Shown here: positions 1-10,063 of the stretch, in pieces
Layout of the letters: each line of letters begins with the position of its first letter
Position numbering within the stretch: position 1 is the stretch's first letter
NCBI GenBank assembly: GCA_002255905.1
Contig: NKIN01000001.1
Coordinates: 372,001 to 436,000 of the forward strand
DNA length: 64,000 nucleotides
Direction: 5' to 3'
Source: Burkholderiales bacterium PBB1
Lineage (GTDB): Bacteria; Pseudomonadota; Gammaproteobacteria; Burkholderiales; Burkholderiaceae_C
Position numbers and translations under genes: made by a program
Notes under the pieces: model-generated
The model's database searches: none
What the model saw: the letters and a program-made list of their open reading frames with translations, nothing else
What the model was told of the DNA's origin: nothing

Positions 1-1
1 G

Positions 2-1966
2 GCGGCGCACACCCACAGCGGTGCCACGGTGGGCAGCGACGAGGTGTTCGATGCGGCACTGCGCCGCGCCGGCGCGGTGCGTGTGCGCTCGTTCGTGGAG
101 CTCTTCTCTGCGGCCAAGTGCCTGGCCTCGCGCTACCGGCCGGTCGGCAAGCGGCTGGCCATCGTCACCAACGGGGGCGGGCCGGGTGTGCTGGCCGCTG
201 ACTGGGTCAATGAACTCACGCTCGAACTGGGCAAGCTTTCGGCTGAATCGGTGGCGACGCTGAAGCCGGCGCTGCCACCGGCCGCGTCGCTCACCGACCT
301 GATCGACCTCTCGGAAGACGCGACCCCCGAGCACTACCGCGCCGCCGTTGCCGCGGCGGGCAACGACCCGCAGATCGATGGGTTGCTGGCGCTCTATTCG
401 CCGAAGCCCGGCGCTGATGCCACCGCCGTGGCCAGCGCGCTGGCTGCGCTGAGGCCGGTGCTCGGCAAACCCTTGCTCGCGTGCTGGATGGGCGACAGCT
501 CGGTCGGCGAGGCGCGTGCGGTGCTGGGTGCGGCGGGGATCCCAGCCTTCCGCACGCCCGAGGCGGCGGTCGGCGCCTTCGGCAACATCGCGACCTTCTA
601 TCAAAACCAGCGCCTGCTGCAGCAGACACCACCACCGCTGTCGGCGCTGTCGAAGCCCGACATCGAAGGTGCGCGCCTGGTCATCGACAGCGTGCTCGCC
701 GAGCGTCGCCGGGTGCTGACCGAGATGGAGTCGAAGACGCTGCTGTCGGCGTTTCACATCCCCGTCACCCAGACCCTGCTCGCGCGCAGCGCCCACGAGG
801 CGATGATGATCGCGACGCAGCTCGGTTTTCCGGTCGCACTGAAGATCGACTCGGCCGACATCGGTCACAAGTCCGATGTGCAGGGCGTGGCCCTCAACAT
901 CATGAGCGCAGCCAGCGCACGCGACACCTACAACGACATGGTCGAGCGCGTCGCGAAGCTGATGCCCGAGGCGCGCATCAACGGTGTGACCGTGCAGAAG
1001 ATGGCCCGCGCGCAGCGAGGCCGGGAGGTGTCGATTGGCGTGGTCACCGACGACCCGTTCGGACCGGTGATCGTGTTCGGTGCGGGCGGCGTGATGATCG
1101 AGCTGATCAACGACCGCGCAATGGAGCTGCCGCCGCTGAATCAGTTCCTGGCGCGGCACCTGATCGAGCGCTCGCGCGTGGCCGAGACACTGGCCGACTG
1201 GCGAGGCGCCAGCGCGGTCGACATGGCGGCGCTGGAGCAGGTGCTGCTGCGGGTCTCGGAGATGGTATGCGCGCTGCCGCAGCTGCGCGAGATGGACATC
1301 AACCCGATCATCGTGGATGCAGAAGGCGCGGTGGCGGTCGATGCGCGCATCGTCGTCGACCCCCTGGTGCAGGCCTCGAACAGTGCCGCCCATCCCCACG
1401 GCCACCTGGCGATCCTGCCTTATCCGGCGCGCTACGAGCAGCTCTGGCCGCTCCGCGGTGGTGTGTCATGCGTGGTGCGTGCCATCCATCCCGACGACGC
1501 GCAGATGCTGCAGCATCTGGTGCGCACGCTGTCGCCGGAAAGCCGCTTCTTGCGCTTTGCCTCGAACGCCCCTGAGTTGTCGCCCTCGATGCTGGCGCGT
1601 TTCACGCTGATCGACTACGACCGCGAGATGGCGCTGGTGGCGGTGGTGAAGGAGCGCAGCGTGACGACAAACGGAGAGGTCGTCGAGACCGAGCGCATCG
1701 TCGGCGTGTCACGCTACATCACCAACCCGGACCAGTCGAGCTGCGAATTCGCGTTGCTGGTGGCCGATGACTTCAAGGGCAAGGGCCTGGGCTCGCGTCT
1801 GATGGAAAGCATCATGGACGTGGCGCGTGACAGAGGGCTTGCGGAGATCGAAGGCCTGGTGCTCGCGAAGAACACCGACATGCTCGATCTGATGAAGAGC
1901 CTCGGGTTCACCAGCAAGCGCTACACCGACGACCCGGATTTCAACCTCGTGAGCCACGCGCTGTGA
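2..1966 (+). CDS. Bifunctional acyl-CoA ligase (ADP-forming type)/GNAT acetyltransferase, 5'-truncated
   Basis: The reading frame is open to the left edge, so this is the C-terminal part (about 655 residues) of a protein that is normally close to 900 residues. The first residues seen (HSGATVGSDEVFDAALRRAG) match the conserved succinyl-CoA-ligase-like region around the phosphohistidine loop of ADP-forming acyl-CoA synthetases. An ATP-grasp domain follows (ALKIDSADIGHKSDVQGV, then EMDINPIIV). The last 150 residues form a GNAT domain with the acetyl-CoA loop FKGKGLGSRL. This ligase-like plus GNAT layout is that of Pat/PatZ protein lysine acetyltransferases, which acetylate metabolic enzymes such as acetyl-CoA synthetase. 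Whether the ligase half is still active cannot be judged without the N-terminus. It converges on the next gene with only 10 bp between the stop codons. Confidence 0.85.
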   Translation, partial: AAHTHSGATVGSDEVFDAALRRAGAVRVRSFVELFSAAKCLASRYRPVGKRLAIVTNGGGPGVLAADWVNELTLELGKLSAESVATLKPALPPAASLTDLIDLSEDATPEHYRAAVAAAGNDPQIDGLLALYSPKPGADATAVASALAALRPVLGKPLLACWMGDSSVGEARAVLGAAGIPAFRTPEAAVGAFGNIATFYQNQRLLQQTPPPLSALSKPDIEGARLVIDSVLAERRRVLTEMESKTLLSAFHIPVTQTLLARSAHEAMMIATQLGFPVALKIDSADIGHKSDVQGVALNIMSAASARDTYNDMVERVAKLMPEARINGVTVQKMARAQRGREVSIGVVTDDPFGPVIVFGAGGVMIELINDRAMELPPLNQFLARHLIERSRVAETLADWRGASAVDMAALEQVLLRVSEMVCALPQLREMDINPIIVDAEGAVAVDARIVVDPLVQASNSAAHPHGHLAILPYPARYEQLWPLRGGVSCVVRAIHPDDAQMLQHLVRTLSPESRFLRFASNAPELSPSMLARFTLIDYDREMALVAVVKERSVTTNGEVVETERIVGVSRYITNPDQSSCEFALLVADDFKGKGLGSRLMESIMDVARDRGLAEIEGLVLAKNTDMLDLMKSLGFTSKRYTDDPDFNLVSHAL

Positions 1967-1976
1967 TCGTTGCGGC

Positions 1977-2726
1977 CTACTTCGGTTCGGCAGAACGCTC
2001 GCGGACCACCACAAAGCCCCGCCGCTTGCCCGCGTTGCCTGCGTCGACGCTGTTCATCGCCTCGAACAGATCGGCCGTGCTTGCCCACACCGGTGGGTAC
2101 TTGTAGCGGGACACATCCATCACCAGGAAGCGATCGGTATCGGATTCGTACGCAGCCAGCGGCGAGATGTGCCCGCCCGACTGCTGTCCGATGGCTGCCC
2201 GCAGGTAGTTGACGACCACGTGCACACCCGGCGTGGCGACGGCGGCCGCAGCCCTCGCCCTGAACTGCTCGGCGCTGCTGTCGTTCGCGTGATGCACCTC
2301 GGCGTGGACGCCGAATGACTCGAACAGCCGGCCGAGCTGGTCGAGCGTCATGCCCTGCCTGGCAAGCACCTCGCGCGCAAGGATGGCCTCGGTGGCTGCA
2401 TTGAAAAGGTTGTCCTGGGTGTAGGCCGTGTAGCCTTCGGCGCCTGCCAGGGGCGGTGCGTGACGCCCGAGTGCGTTCAGCACCATCACGATGCTGGCGA
2501 CACCGCAGTACGACGGATCCTTCTGCGTCACGAACTGCAGGCTCAAGGGCCAGTAGGCCTCGCGGGCCGAGCTCTCGATCAGCATGGCACGGCCCTGCGG
2601 GCTGTTCAGGCCGATCAGGTTGTCCGGCAGCGCCAAGGTCTGCGCCTGCGCAGCGGTGACCCACAGCCACACGGTGATGGCCCCAATGTGGCGAACGTGC
2701 CTGATCAGGCGCCTGTGCATCGTCAT
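1977..2726 (-). CDS. Phytochelatin-synthase-like papain-fold peptidase, predicted periplasmic
   Basis: This 249-residue protein has an N-terminal signal-like segment (VWLWVTAAQAQ, residues 19-29), followed by the papain-like fold of the phytochelatin synthase family. The putative catalytic triad is visible: Cys74 in DPSYCGVASIVMVLNAL, His186 in GGHISPLAAY and Asp204 in VMDVSRYKYPPVW. The SPQG and LSLQFVTQ segments before the Cys are also typical. Short bacterial homologues mostly hydrolyse glutathione to gamma-Glu-Cys and make little phytochelatin. The signal peptide suggests action in the periplasm. It lies 25 bp downstream of batD on the same strand and may be co-transcribed with the Bat operon. 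The family call is firm; the substrate is inferred. Confidence 0.85.
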   Translation of the reverse strand: MTMHRRLIRHVRHIGAITVWLWVTAAQAQTLALPDNLIGLNSPQGRAMLIESSAREAYWPLSLQFVTQKDPSYCGVASIVMVLNALGRHAPPLAGAEGYTAYTQDNLFNAATEAILAREVLARQGMTLDQLGRLFESFGVHAEVHHANDSSAEQFRARAAAAVATPGVHVVVNYLRAAIGQQSGGHISPLAAYESDTDRFLVMDVSRYKYPPVWASTADLFEAMNSVDAGNAGKRRGFVVVRERSAEPK

Positions 2727-2751
2727 GTGAATCAGCCTCGGCGCTTGTCTG

Positions 2752-4608
2752 CTACCGCGGTGGATCGCTGTACAGGTTCGGCAGCTCTGTGGCGCTTGGA
2801 CGGGATGCAGCGCTTGCTGCCAACGCGGTCAGCGTGCGGCCCAGCGTGTCGCCGTTCCAGGGCGCGTTGTCGATGCAGGCGCGATCGAGCTCGCGCAGTG
2901 AATCGGTGAGCGCGGGCTGGTCGAGCCGGCGGGCCAGCGCGTTCAGACCCGTGGGCGCGTCGTTCGGCCAGGTGGCGTGGGCCCAGGCGATCAGCGCATC
3001 GCGGGCCGGGCGGGCGGTGTGTGCACGACATGCCTGCTGAAAGGCCAGCCGGGCCTCGCTGGCCGATGCTGCCGCAGGAACTGGCAGTGCCTGCGCCGCG
3101 GGGTTGCTGCCGTTGCCGTCTGCGGGGCGCCGACGGTGCGTCCACGCCCACGCACCGAGCGTGACGAGCCACAGCAGGGCGAGGGCCAGACTGACCCATG
3201 CCCAGTCCACTCGGCCGTTTGCGCTCGCCCCCGAGGGCTCGGAGGCTGCTGCCTGCGCGTTGGGCTCAGGCGCGGCCGATGACGCTGAAGGCGAGGCGCC
3301 GGGCAGCGCCTGTCCTTCGGTGACAGCACCGGCGCTGGCGGCGGTCGAGGCTGAGTGGGCGGCCGCCACCACGTCCAGGGTCACGGCGGGCAGCACCGCC
3401 TCGCGGCGCTGGTTGCTGACCACGTCCCACCAGTCCAGGCGCAGCTCGGGCAGCACATAGCGGCCGGGCTGGTCGGCCAGCAGCACGATGTCCTGCTCGC
3501 GCTGACCGACGACGTGGCCGTCCTGCAGTTGGTCGCTCAACCGGGCTTCTTCAGCGTGGGCTTTCAGCCCCGGAGGCATCGGTGTGGCGGCGCTCAGATC
3601 GGGCAGCTGGCTGGCGCTCTGGCCCACGGCGGCAAGGCGCAACTGCCGTGTCAGCGGCTGGCCCACCTCGATCGTCCTGTCGGCCGGGTGCCAGGCCTCT
3701 TCAAGGGTCAGCTGCTGCGCAGGCAACCAGTCGCCGCTGCGCAGGGACGGCGGTCGGGGCTGTGCGACCAGCTTCAAGGCGTCGCCGCGCAGCCGCAGTG
3801 GGCGGGTGCCGCCGAGACCGCCCTCGATCTGCAACTGGCCGAACAGCTTCTCCAGGAAAGGATCGACCCGGCCATTGACATCGGCCACCTGCGCATTGAG
3901 CACGGGACCGTCGAGCACGATCTCGCCGCTGCGCTGCGGCACCAGCAGGTAGTGGCGCGTGATCACCTGGTAGGCGCGTCCGTTGCGGGTTTCCTGCGTG
4001 GTCGTGTCCTCGCCGAGGCGCCGCACCAGCAGGTCAGCGGTGCCGGGCAGATCGAGCGAGGCCTGGAACAGCTTCTTGTCGCTGTACAGCTGCACCTTCA
4101 GGCTCACGGCGGACTGCACATAGGGTTGCAGCGCATCCAGGCTGGTGGTCAGGAACACATGCGCAGCCGCATTGGCCGAGGCCCCTGCGGCTGCGCCCGA
4201 CGAACCGGTGCCGCCCGGGCCGGCGCCATTGGCCGCGATGTTCAGGTCGATGGCGGCCGACGACTCGCCATCCCAGGTCAGCCGCGGTACCTCGACGAGG
4301 CCGCTGCGACGCGGTGCCAGCACCAGCGTCACCTGGCGCTGCGACGACATGCTGCCGTTGACGATCTGCAGGCTGTTGCTGGTGCTGCGACTGAGGATCT
4401 CGAAGTTCTTGGCCAGCGGGGCGAGGTCGGGGTCGCTGCTGCCGCTGCGGTCGCTTTGCAACGTCAGCTGCACCGATTCGCCAGCAGCCAGCTGCGTGCG
4501 GTCGACCGAGGCGGTGAAGGCAGCCCAGGTGGTGCCGCACCACAGCGCAGCGGTGATGACGAACCCGCAGGCGCGCAGGCTGCGGGCAAGCCGCTGTCCG
4601 AGTTTCAT
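2752..4608 (-). CDS. batD: BatD-like oxygen-tolerance/protein-quality membrane protein
   Basis: This protein is 618 residues from the ATG at 4608. That start gives a clean signal peptide (ALWCGTTWA) and an ATGA overlap with the preceding TPR gene. The N-terminal half carries the BatD signature: an F-TASVDRTQLAAGES opening and beta-rich repeats such as LVLAPRRSGLVEVP and YQVITRHYLLVPQRSG. One transmembrane helix (WVSLALALLWLVTLGAWAW) lies after a Ser/Ala-rich linker, and a short helical domain faces the cytoplasm. BatD proteins occur with MoxR ATPases and VWA proteins in Bat operons, linked in Bacteroides, Leptospira and Francisella to stress tolerance. The molecular role is unproven. This is the last core gene of the operon. 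Confidence 0.85.
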   Translation of the reverse strand: MKLGQRLARSLRACGFVITAALWCGTTWAAFTASVDRTQLAAGESVQLTLQSDRSGSSDPDLAPLAKNFEILSRSTSNSLQIVNGSMSSQRQVTLVLAPRRSGLVEVPRLTWDGESSAAIDLNIAANGAGPGGTGSSGAAAGASANAAAHVFLTTSLDALQPYVQSAVSLKVQLYSDKKLFQASLDLPGTADLLVRRLGEDTTTQETRNGRAYQVITRHYLLVPQRSGEIVLDGPVLNAQVADVNGRVDPFLEKLFGQLQIEGGLGGTRPLRLRGDALKLVAQPRPPSLRSGDWLPAQQLTLEEAWHPADRTIEVGQPLTRQLRLAAVGQSASQLPDLSAATPMPPGLKAHAEEARLSDQLQDGHVVGQREQDIVLLADQPGRYVLPELRLDWWDVVSNQRREAVLPAVTLDVVAAAHSASTAASAGAVTEGQALPGASPSASSAAPEPNAQAAASEPSGASANGRVDWAWVSLALALLWLVTLGAWAWTHRRRPADGNGSNPAAQALPVPAAASASEARLAFQQACRAHTARPARDALIAWAHATWPNDAPTGLNALARRLDQPALTDSLRELDRACIDNAPWNGDTLGRTLTALAASAASRPSATELPNLYSDPPR

Positions 4609-5492
4609 GGGGCATTCCCCTGGCGAAGCAGATGCTGGATGAGGAATTTGCGCCGCAGCAGGCCGCTGGAATCGTCGGGCAGGCGGCGCAGCCACTGGTC
4701 TTCGGCCAGCTGCTGTTCGGTGCGTGGCGGGGGGGTGTCACGCCCGGTGCGCAGCCCCGAACGTGAGCGGGTCGCGCCCAGCAGATCGCGCTCGGCCTGC
4801 GCGGCGCTGTCCGGGCTGTTGGGATCCACACGGCCGTTGGTGCCCGTGTCCTTGCCGTCGGTGCCGCCGAGAGCGCCTGCGCCGGATGTCACACCGCCCT
4901 CTGGTGCGGCTTGCCCAGGGCCGCTGGTCGGGCCCGGCTGGGACGGCGTCGCAGGTTGGCGGCCGGCGCTGTCGGGCGTGGCCGACCCCTGCGGTGCCTG
5001 GCCGGGCGGGCCTGACGCGGGTTGTTGCGTGGGTTGGGCACCTGTGCCGCCGGCGGTGTTCGATGCGGTGTGGCCCTGCTGCGACGAAGGCCGCTGCTGC
5101 GGTTGCAAGGCCTTGGCGACCAGGTCGCGGTTGTGCTGCGCGTCGCGGTCACCGGGATCTCGGGCCAGCGCTTCGTCGTAGGCCTGCAGGGCTTGCTGCA
5201 AGGACCCCGCGCGCGCCAGGGCATTGCCCCGGTTGTAGGGTGCCTCGGGCGCGTCGAGGCCGGCATAGCTGTCGGCCGCAGCGCGGTCATCGCCGGCTTT
5301 GAGCTGCGCCCACGCCTTGCGGCGCGGATCGGCATACGTCTGCGCCGCCGCCGCAGCGCGGCCGGCGCGCAGCTCGGCCTCGCCGCGCTGGTCGGGTGTG
5401 CGCCACAGCGACGACCAGCCGCTCTCGGCCTGCGCTGCAGTGGCGCACAGCCAGAGCGCGGCAGCGCATCCGAGCAGCTTCATCACCTGCAT
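4605..5492 (-). CDS. TPR-repeat protein of the Bat operon (BatB/BatC-like)
   Basis: The ATG at 5492 lies 5 bp past the stop of the VWA gene and yields about 295 residues. A second ATG at 5483 (MKLLGCAAALWL) would start directly at the signal peptide (CATAAQA). The mature part has TPR-like helices: GEAELRAGRAAAAAQTY, YNRGNALARAGSLQQALQAY and DEALARDPGDRDAQHNRDLV. A long disordered stretch rich in Gln, Pro, Gly and Ser follows, then a conserved C-terminus (DQWLRRLPDDSSGLLRRKF). That C-terminal motif is typical of the TPR members of aerotolerance operons. It probably acts as a periplasmic or membrane-bound scaffold for the VWA/BatD complex. It shares an ATGA overlap with batD. Confidence 0.8.
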   Translation of the reverse strand: MQVMKLLGCAAALWLCATAAQAESGWSSLWRTPDQRGEAELRAGRAAAAAQTYADPRRKAWAQLKAGDDRAAADSYAGLDAPEAPYNRGNALARAGSLQQALQAYDEALARDPGDRDAQHNRDLVAKALQPQQRPSSQQGHTASNTAGGTGAQPTQQPASGPPGQAPQGSATPDSAGRQPATPSQPGPTSGPGQAAPEGGVTSGAGALGGTDGKDTGTNGRVDPNSPDSAAQAERDLLGATRSRSGLRTGRDTPPPRTEQQLAEDQWLRRLPDDSSGLLRRKFLIQHLLRQGNAP

Positions 5493-5497
5493 CGCAT

Positions 5498-6541
5498 TCA
5501 CCACCAGCCTCGCCGAGCCATCACGGCCACCAGCAACAGCAGCGGTGGCAACAGCCACACACCGGCGTCGCGCCAGCGCTCGGCTTCCACGTCGCTCAGT
5601 GCAGTGGCGCTGCGGGTCACCTTGGTCTGCAGCTGGGACAGCAGCGCGGGCATCTCGCCCAGCTCGAAGACACGGCCCCCGCCGGCGCGGGCCAGTTGCT
5701 GCAGCAGCTCACGGTTCACCGGCTCGACCGCGGCGCTGTCTTCGGCCGGCGATGTACCCGTGGTGTCGTTGGCCCTTGCGGGATTCGCCAGTGCGCCAGA
5801 TGCGGCGCTGGGCGACTCGCCGCCACCGCCGATTGCCAGCACATCGACCGTGGTGCTGCGGTCGCGCAAGGACCGGGCCGCAGCGTTGGCTTCGTCCGGA
5901 TCGGCGTAGCCATCGGTCAGCACCACCACGTGGCCGCCCTGTGTCGTCGAACGCTCCAGCAGTTGCTGAGCCATCGCCAGTGCCGCGCCCAGCCTGTCGC
6001 CGCTGCTGGGCATCAGGCCGGGCGAGAGCGGGCCGGTCAGAGCGCGCACCGTGGCGACGTCGTCCGTCAAGGGCGTCACGGTGTACGGCTCGGCACCGAA
6101 CACCACCAGGCCAATGCGTGCGCCCTGGGCTGAGCGCAGCACATCTTCGATGGCGTAGCGGGCTCGACTGACGCGGTTCGGTGCGGCATCAGGCGCCAGC
6201 ATCGAGGGAGACAGGTCGAGCACCAGCACCCAGCCATCGGGCGTGGCGCTCGCAGCCGCAGGCTCGCGTTGCCAGGTGGGGCCGGCCAGCGCGAGTGCCG
6301 CCAGCGTCCAGGCCAGCGCCAGCCAGGGCCAGGGTGAGGCCCGGGTCGTCACCGCGGGCTCGGGCAGCCGCAGCGCGTCCAGCAGCGGGGCATCCACCAG
6401 TGCAGCCCAGCCACCGCCTGACGCACTGCGCCGCGCCAGCCAGGCAGCCAGCGCCAGCAGCAGCGGCACCGCGATCAGCCACCACGGGCGCTCGAAATGA
6501 AAGCGGGCCAGCGCGGCCTGCCACTCGGCGATCAGCGCCAT
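5498..6541 (-). CDS. VWA-domain membrane protein (BatB-like)
   Basis: This protein is 347 residues from the ATG at 6541, which overlaps the preceding VWA gene by 10 bp. Two N-terminal transmembrane helices (WWLIAVPLLLALAAWL and WPWLALAWTLAALALAG) precede a von Willebrand factor A domain. The metal site is written DLSPS (residues 109-113), a usual variant of DxSxS, and a TDGYADPDEAN loop completes it. A C-terminal helix (VWLLPPLLLLVAVMA) anchors the other end, so the VWA domain probably sits in the periplasm. Paired VWA proteins are the hallmark of MoxR/Bat operons. Extending the frame upstream of 6541 would only re-read the neighbouring gene. Confidence 0.87.
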   Translation of the reverse strand: MALIAEWQAALARFHFERPWWLIAVPLLLALAAWLARRSASGGGWAALVDAPLLDALRLPEPAVTTRASPWPWLALAWTLAALALAGPTWQREPAAASATPDGWVLVLDLSPSMLAPDAAPNRVSRARYAIEDVLRSAQGARIGLVVFGAEPYTVTPLTDDVATVRALTGPLSPGLMPSSGDRLGAALAMAQQLLERSTTQGGHVVVLTDGYADPDEANAAARSLRDRSTTVDVLAIGGGGESPSAASGALANPARANDTTGTSPAEDSAAVEPVNRELLQQLARAGGGRVFELGEMPALLSQLQTKVTRSATALSDVEAERWRDAGVWLLPPLLLLVAVMARRGWW

Positions 6542-7488
6542 CGCGGCTCCCGCAGCGACACCGTGGGTACGCTCAGCAGCAACGCCAGCGCCAGCGGCCA
6601 GGCAAACCACTCGTCGCTGGGGCGCACCCAACGGTCCTGCGCTGCCGCAGGCTCAAGCTGGTCCATCAGTGCATACGCCTGCTGCAGTGCGGCTGCATCG
6701 GTCGCACGGAAGTAGGCGCCACCGGTTTCGTTGGCGATGGCTTTCAAGGTGTCTTCATCGAGATCGCTGTCCTCATCGCCGCCGACCCCGATGGTGTAGA
6801 TGCGCAGCCGCTGCGCAGCGGCCAGGCGTGCGGCGGGCAGCGGGGGCATCTCGCCAGCGTTGCTGCTGCCGTCGGTCAGCAGTACCAGCACCGTCTCACG
6901 GCGGCTGTCCCGCACGGCGGCTTCGCTGTCGCGTTCGGCCTGCAGCCGCTTCAGCGCCAATCCGATGGCGTCGCCCAGTGCGGTGGCCGGGCCGGCCATG
7001 CCGATCGACGCTTCTTCGAGAAACTGGTTGATGGTGTCGAGGTCGGTGCTCAGCGGTGCCTGCAGGTAGGGGCGCGTGCCGAACATGATCAAGCCGACCT
7101 GGTCGCCATGGCGGCGTCGGATGAAGTCGCCCGCCACCGCCTTCACGACCTGAAGCCGGCTCATGCGTCCGGCCATGTCCTGCGCGGCCATCGAGCCCGA
7201 GGTGTCGACGGCCAGCAGCAGGCGACGACTGGTGGCTGCGACCGGCTGCGGCTCGCCCAGCCATTGCGGCCGGGCGGCGGCCACCAGCATCAGCGCCCAG
7301 ATCACCGCGAACAGCATCAGCCGCCAGCGTGGTGCCCGCGGTGCTGCTGGCGCCGTGCGCGGCCCGATCTGCGCTGCGAAAGGCATGAACAGCGCGGCGC
7401 CGAGCGGCCGGGCCGGTGGCAGCCAGCGCGCGAACAGCCACGGCAGTGGCGCAGCCAGCAGCATCCAAGGCCATTCGAAGTGGATCAC
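6532..7488 (-). CDS. VWA-domain membrane protein (BatA-like)
   Basis: The start is a GTG at 7488, whose last two bases begin the TGA of the upstream gene (GTGA overlap). This gives 318 residues. It opens with a membrane helix (FEWPWMLLAAPLPWLF) and a second helix (RLMLFAVIWALMLVAAA). The VWA domain has an intact MIDAS motif DTSGS (residues 95-99), a FGTRPYLQAPLSTDLD segment and the TDGSSNAGEMPP loop. A final helix (WFAWPLALALLLSVPTVS) closes it. It is the first of two VWA paralogues here and probably forms a metal-dependent periplasmic complex with its neighbour and BatD, served by the MoxR ATPase. Confidence 0.87.
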   Translation of the reverse strand: MIHFEWPWMLLAAPLPWLFARWLPPARPLGAALFMPFAAQIGPRTAPAAPRAPRWRLMLFAVIWALMLVAAARPQWLGEPQPVAATSRRLLLAVDTSGSMAAQDMAGRMSRLQVVKAVAGDFIRRRHGDQVGLIMFGTRPYLQAPLSTDLDTINQFLEEASIGMAGPATALGDAIGLALKRLQAERDSEAAVRDSRRETVLVLLTDGSSNAGEMPPLPAARLAAAQRLRIYTIGVGGDEDSDLDEDTLKAIANETGGAYFRATDAAALQQAYALMDQLEPAAAQDRWVRPSDEWFAWPLALALLLSVPTVSLREPRWR

Positions 7489-7994
7489 CGGCCGGGCCCC
7501 TTGCTCTGGATGAAGGCGCGCGCACCGTTGAGCCAGCGCTCGCGATCGAGGTGCGATACCGCGCCATCCCGCGTTGCGGCGGGCCCGCCGTACGCGCATC
7601 GCAGCAGCGCCTGTCCGCTGTCACCGGCCCAGTCGCGACCGCCGTGGCGGACCACGAAGGCCAGCCAGGCGTCGCCGCTGAGTGATGCCACGGTCTCGCG
7701 GCCATGGCGGGCGATGGCGTAGCGGCGCAGCAGGTGCTGCAACTCGCGCGCGAGCTGGGCGTCGTCGCTGCCCGTTGGGCGCGGTGTCCTTTGCAGTTGC
7801 GCCAATTCGCGCAGGGCCACGCGCTGCCAGCGTTTGATCGAGGGCTGCCGAGCCCGCTTGCGCAACCACCCCGCCAGCGCAAGGGCCAGCAGCAACACGG
7901 CCACCAGTCCCCACCAACCGGGTGCGAGTGGCCACCAACCCAGCGGCGGCGGCGCGCGGTCGGGGGCCAGTTGCGCCAGCAGGGCGGGGTTCAT
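7485..7994 (-). CDS. DUF4381 single-pass membrane protein of the Bat operon
   Basis: This protein is 169 residues, starting at the ATG at 7994 that overlaps the DUF58 stop (ATGA) and ending in a GTGA overlap with the VWA gene. It has one membrane helix (WWGLVAVLLLALALAGWL) after a proline-rich lead, then a helical cytoplasmic domain containing LRELAQLQRTP and LARELQHLLRRYAI. This is the layout of DUF4381 proteins, found almost only in MoxR/VWA operons. No catalytic motif is visible. It is likely a small adaptor or assembly component of the Bat membrane complex. Confidence 0.82.
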   Translation of the reverse strand: MNPALLAQLAPDRAPPPLGWWPLAPGWWGLVAVLLLALALAGWLRKRARQPSIKRWQRVALRELAQLQRTPRPTGSDDAQLARELQHLLRRYAIARHGRETVASLSGDAWLAFVVRHGGRDWAGDSGQALLRCAYGGPAATRDGAVSHLDRERWLNGARAFIQSKGPGR

Positions 7995-8887
7995 CGCGAC
8001 TCGCCGAGAAAGCGCGGCAGCGTCTGGGACAGATCGCCGCTGGTGTCCAGCCGCAGCAGCGGCAGGCGATGGCTGCGACTCATCTCGGCCAGGCGCTGTT
8101 CGCGCCGTGACCAGGCGGCCACCCACGCGGATCGGCTGGCGGCTCCGTCGATCGACCAGCGCTGGCCGGGCAGTCCGACGCGAAAGGAGCCATTCGGCAG
8201 GCCGTCGTGCTCGAGCGGATCGGTGAGCCACAGCAGCCGGCACTCGGCGCGCAAGCCGATGGTGACCAGCGCGGTTTCCGCGGCCGCATCGAGTCCGCTG
8301 AAGTCGCTCAGCACGAACACCGTGCTGCCCGAGCGCAACAGGGGACGCAAGGTGCTCAGCGCCACCTCCAGCCCATGACCTGTCGGCTCTCCCGGCCCCT
8401 GGGGCTGGCTTTGCACCAGTGCCTGCAGGGCGGCCAGGGCCCCGATGTCGCGCGAGCGCGGCGGCAGCATCTGCGGCAGCGACGAGCCCTGCGTCAGGAC
8501 GACGCCGAGCCGATCGCCGGCACTGATGGCGACCCAGGCCAGCCAGGCGGCCGCGCGCAGCAGCAGGGCCGATTTGAGCTGCTGCCGGCTGCCGAAGTAC
8601 AGGCCGGGATGCAGGTCTGCGAGCAGCCAGACCACCCGCTCGCGTTCCTCGCGGAACAGCTTGGTGTGCGGCCGGCCACGTCGCGCGGTGACGCGCCAAT
8701 CGATGGTGCGGGCGTCGTCGCCCTGGGCGTAGGCGCGCACCTCGTCGAACTCGAGGCCGCGCCCTCGATGGTTGCTGCGGTGTCCGCCCTGCAACTGCGC
8801 CGCCGCGGGATGGCGCAGGTGCATCTCCAGCCCGTGCGCGGCGCCGCGCAGCGCGACCAGTTCGTCGAGATCAGGCAGCAGCCCCAT
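7991..8887 (-). CDS. DUF58 family protein
   Basis: This protein has 298 residues. The DUF58 signature RAYAQGDDARTIDWRVTARR lies at residues 51-70, followed by LFREERERVVWLLAD, where a VWA-like fold begins. The first motif position of that fold is degenerate (DLHPGLYFGS), so metal binding there is doubtful. No clear signal peptide or membrane helix is seen, which suggests a soluble cytoplasmic protein. DUF58 genes nearly always follow moxR, as here, and are thought to work with the ATPase on the membrane VWA proteins. The gene is 13 bp from moxR and coupled to the next gene by ATGA. Confidence 0.87.
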   Translation of the reverse strand: MGLLPDLDELVALRGAAHGLEMHLRHPAAAQLQGGHRSNHRGRGLEFDEVRAYAQGDDARTIDWRVTARRGRPHTKLFREERERVVWLLADLHPGLYFGSRQQLKSALLLRAAAWLAWVAISAGDRLGVVLTQGSSLPQMLPPRSRDIGALAALQALVQSQPQGPGEPTGHGLEVALSTLRPLLRSGSTVFVLSDFSGLDAAAETALVTIGLRAECRLLWLTDPLEHDGLPNGSFRVGLPGQRWSIDGAASRSAWVAAWSRREQRLAEMSRSHRLPLLRLDTSGDLSQTLPRFLGESR

Positions 8888-8900
8888 CGCGTGCCTGGAA

Positions 8901-9914
<1,014 letters not shown>

Positions 9915-10063
9915 GCGCCAGCCAAGACTGGTGCATCCGCAGCGTAGACGGCTCGATTCTCAAGCCATGCAGAAGGTTCCTAGGGGGATTTGCGGTACAG
10001 CGCCAAGACTGACCGGTCTCACACCGCCGCACGTCGAAACGAGGGCGGGCGGCTGACGAACGC

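Noticed and set aside
3355-5181. Long plus-strand open frame of about 600 codons opposite batD and the TPR gene
   Set aside because: It is antisense to two well-supported genes. High GC keeps stop codons rare on the opposite strand, and its Gln/His/Arg-rich composition is that of an antisense shadow.
6181-7722. Plus-strand open frame of about 510 codons opposite the VWA genes
   Set aside because: Antisense to genes with clear MIDAS motifs; low-complexity Arg/Gln/Pro content and no start signals.
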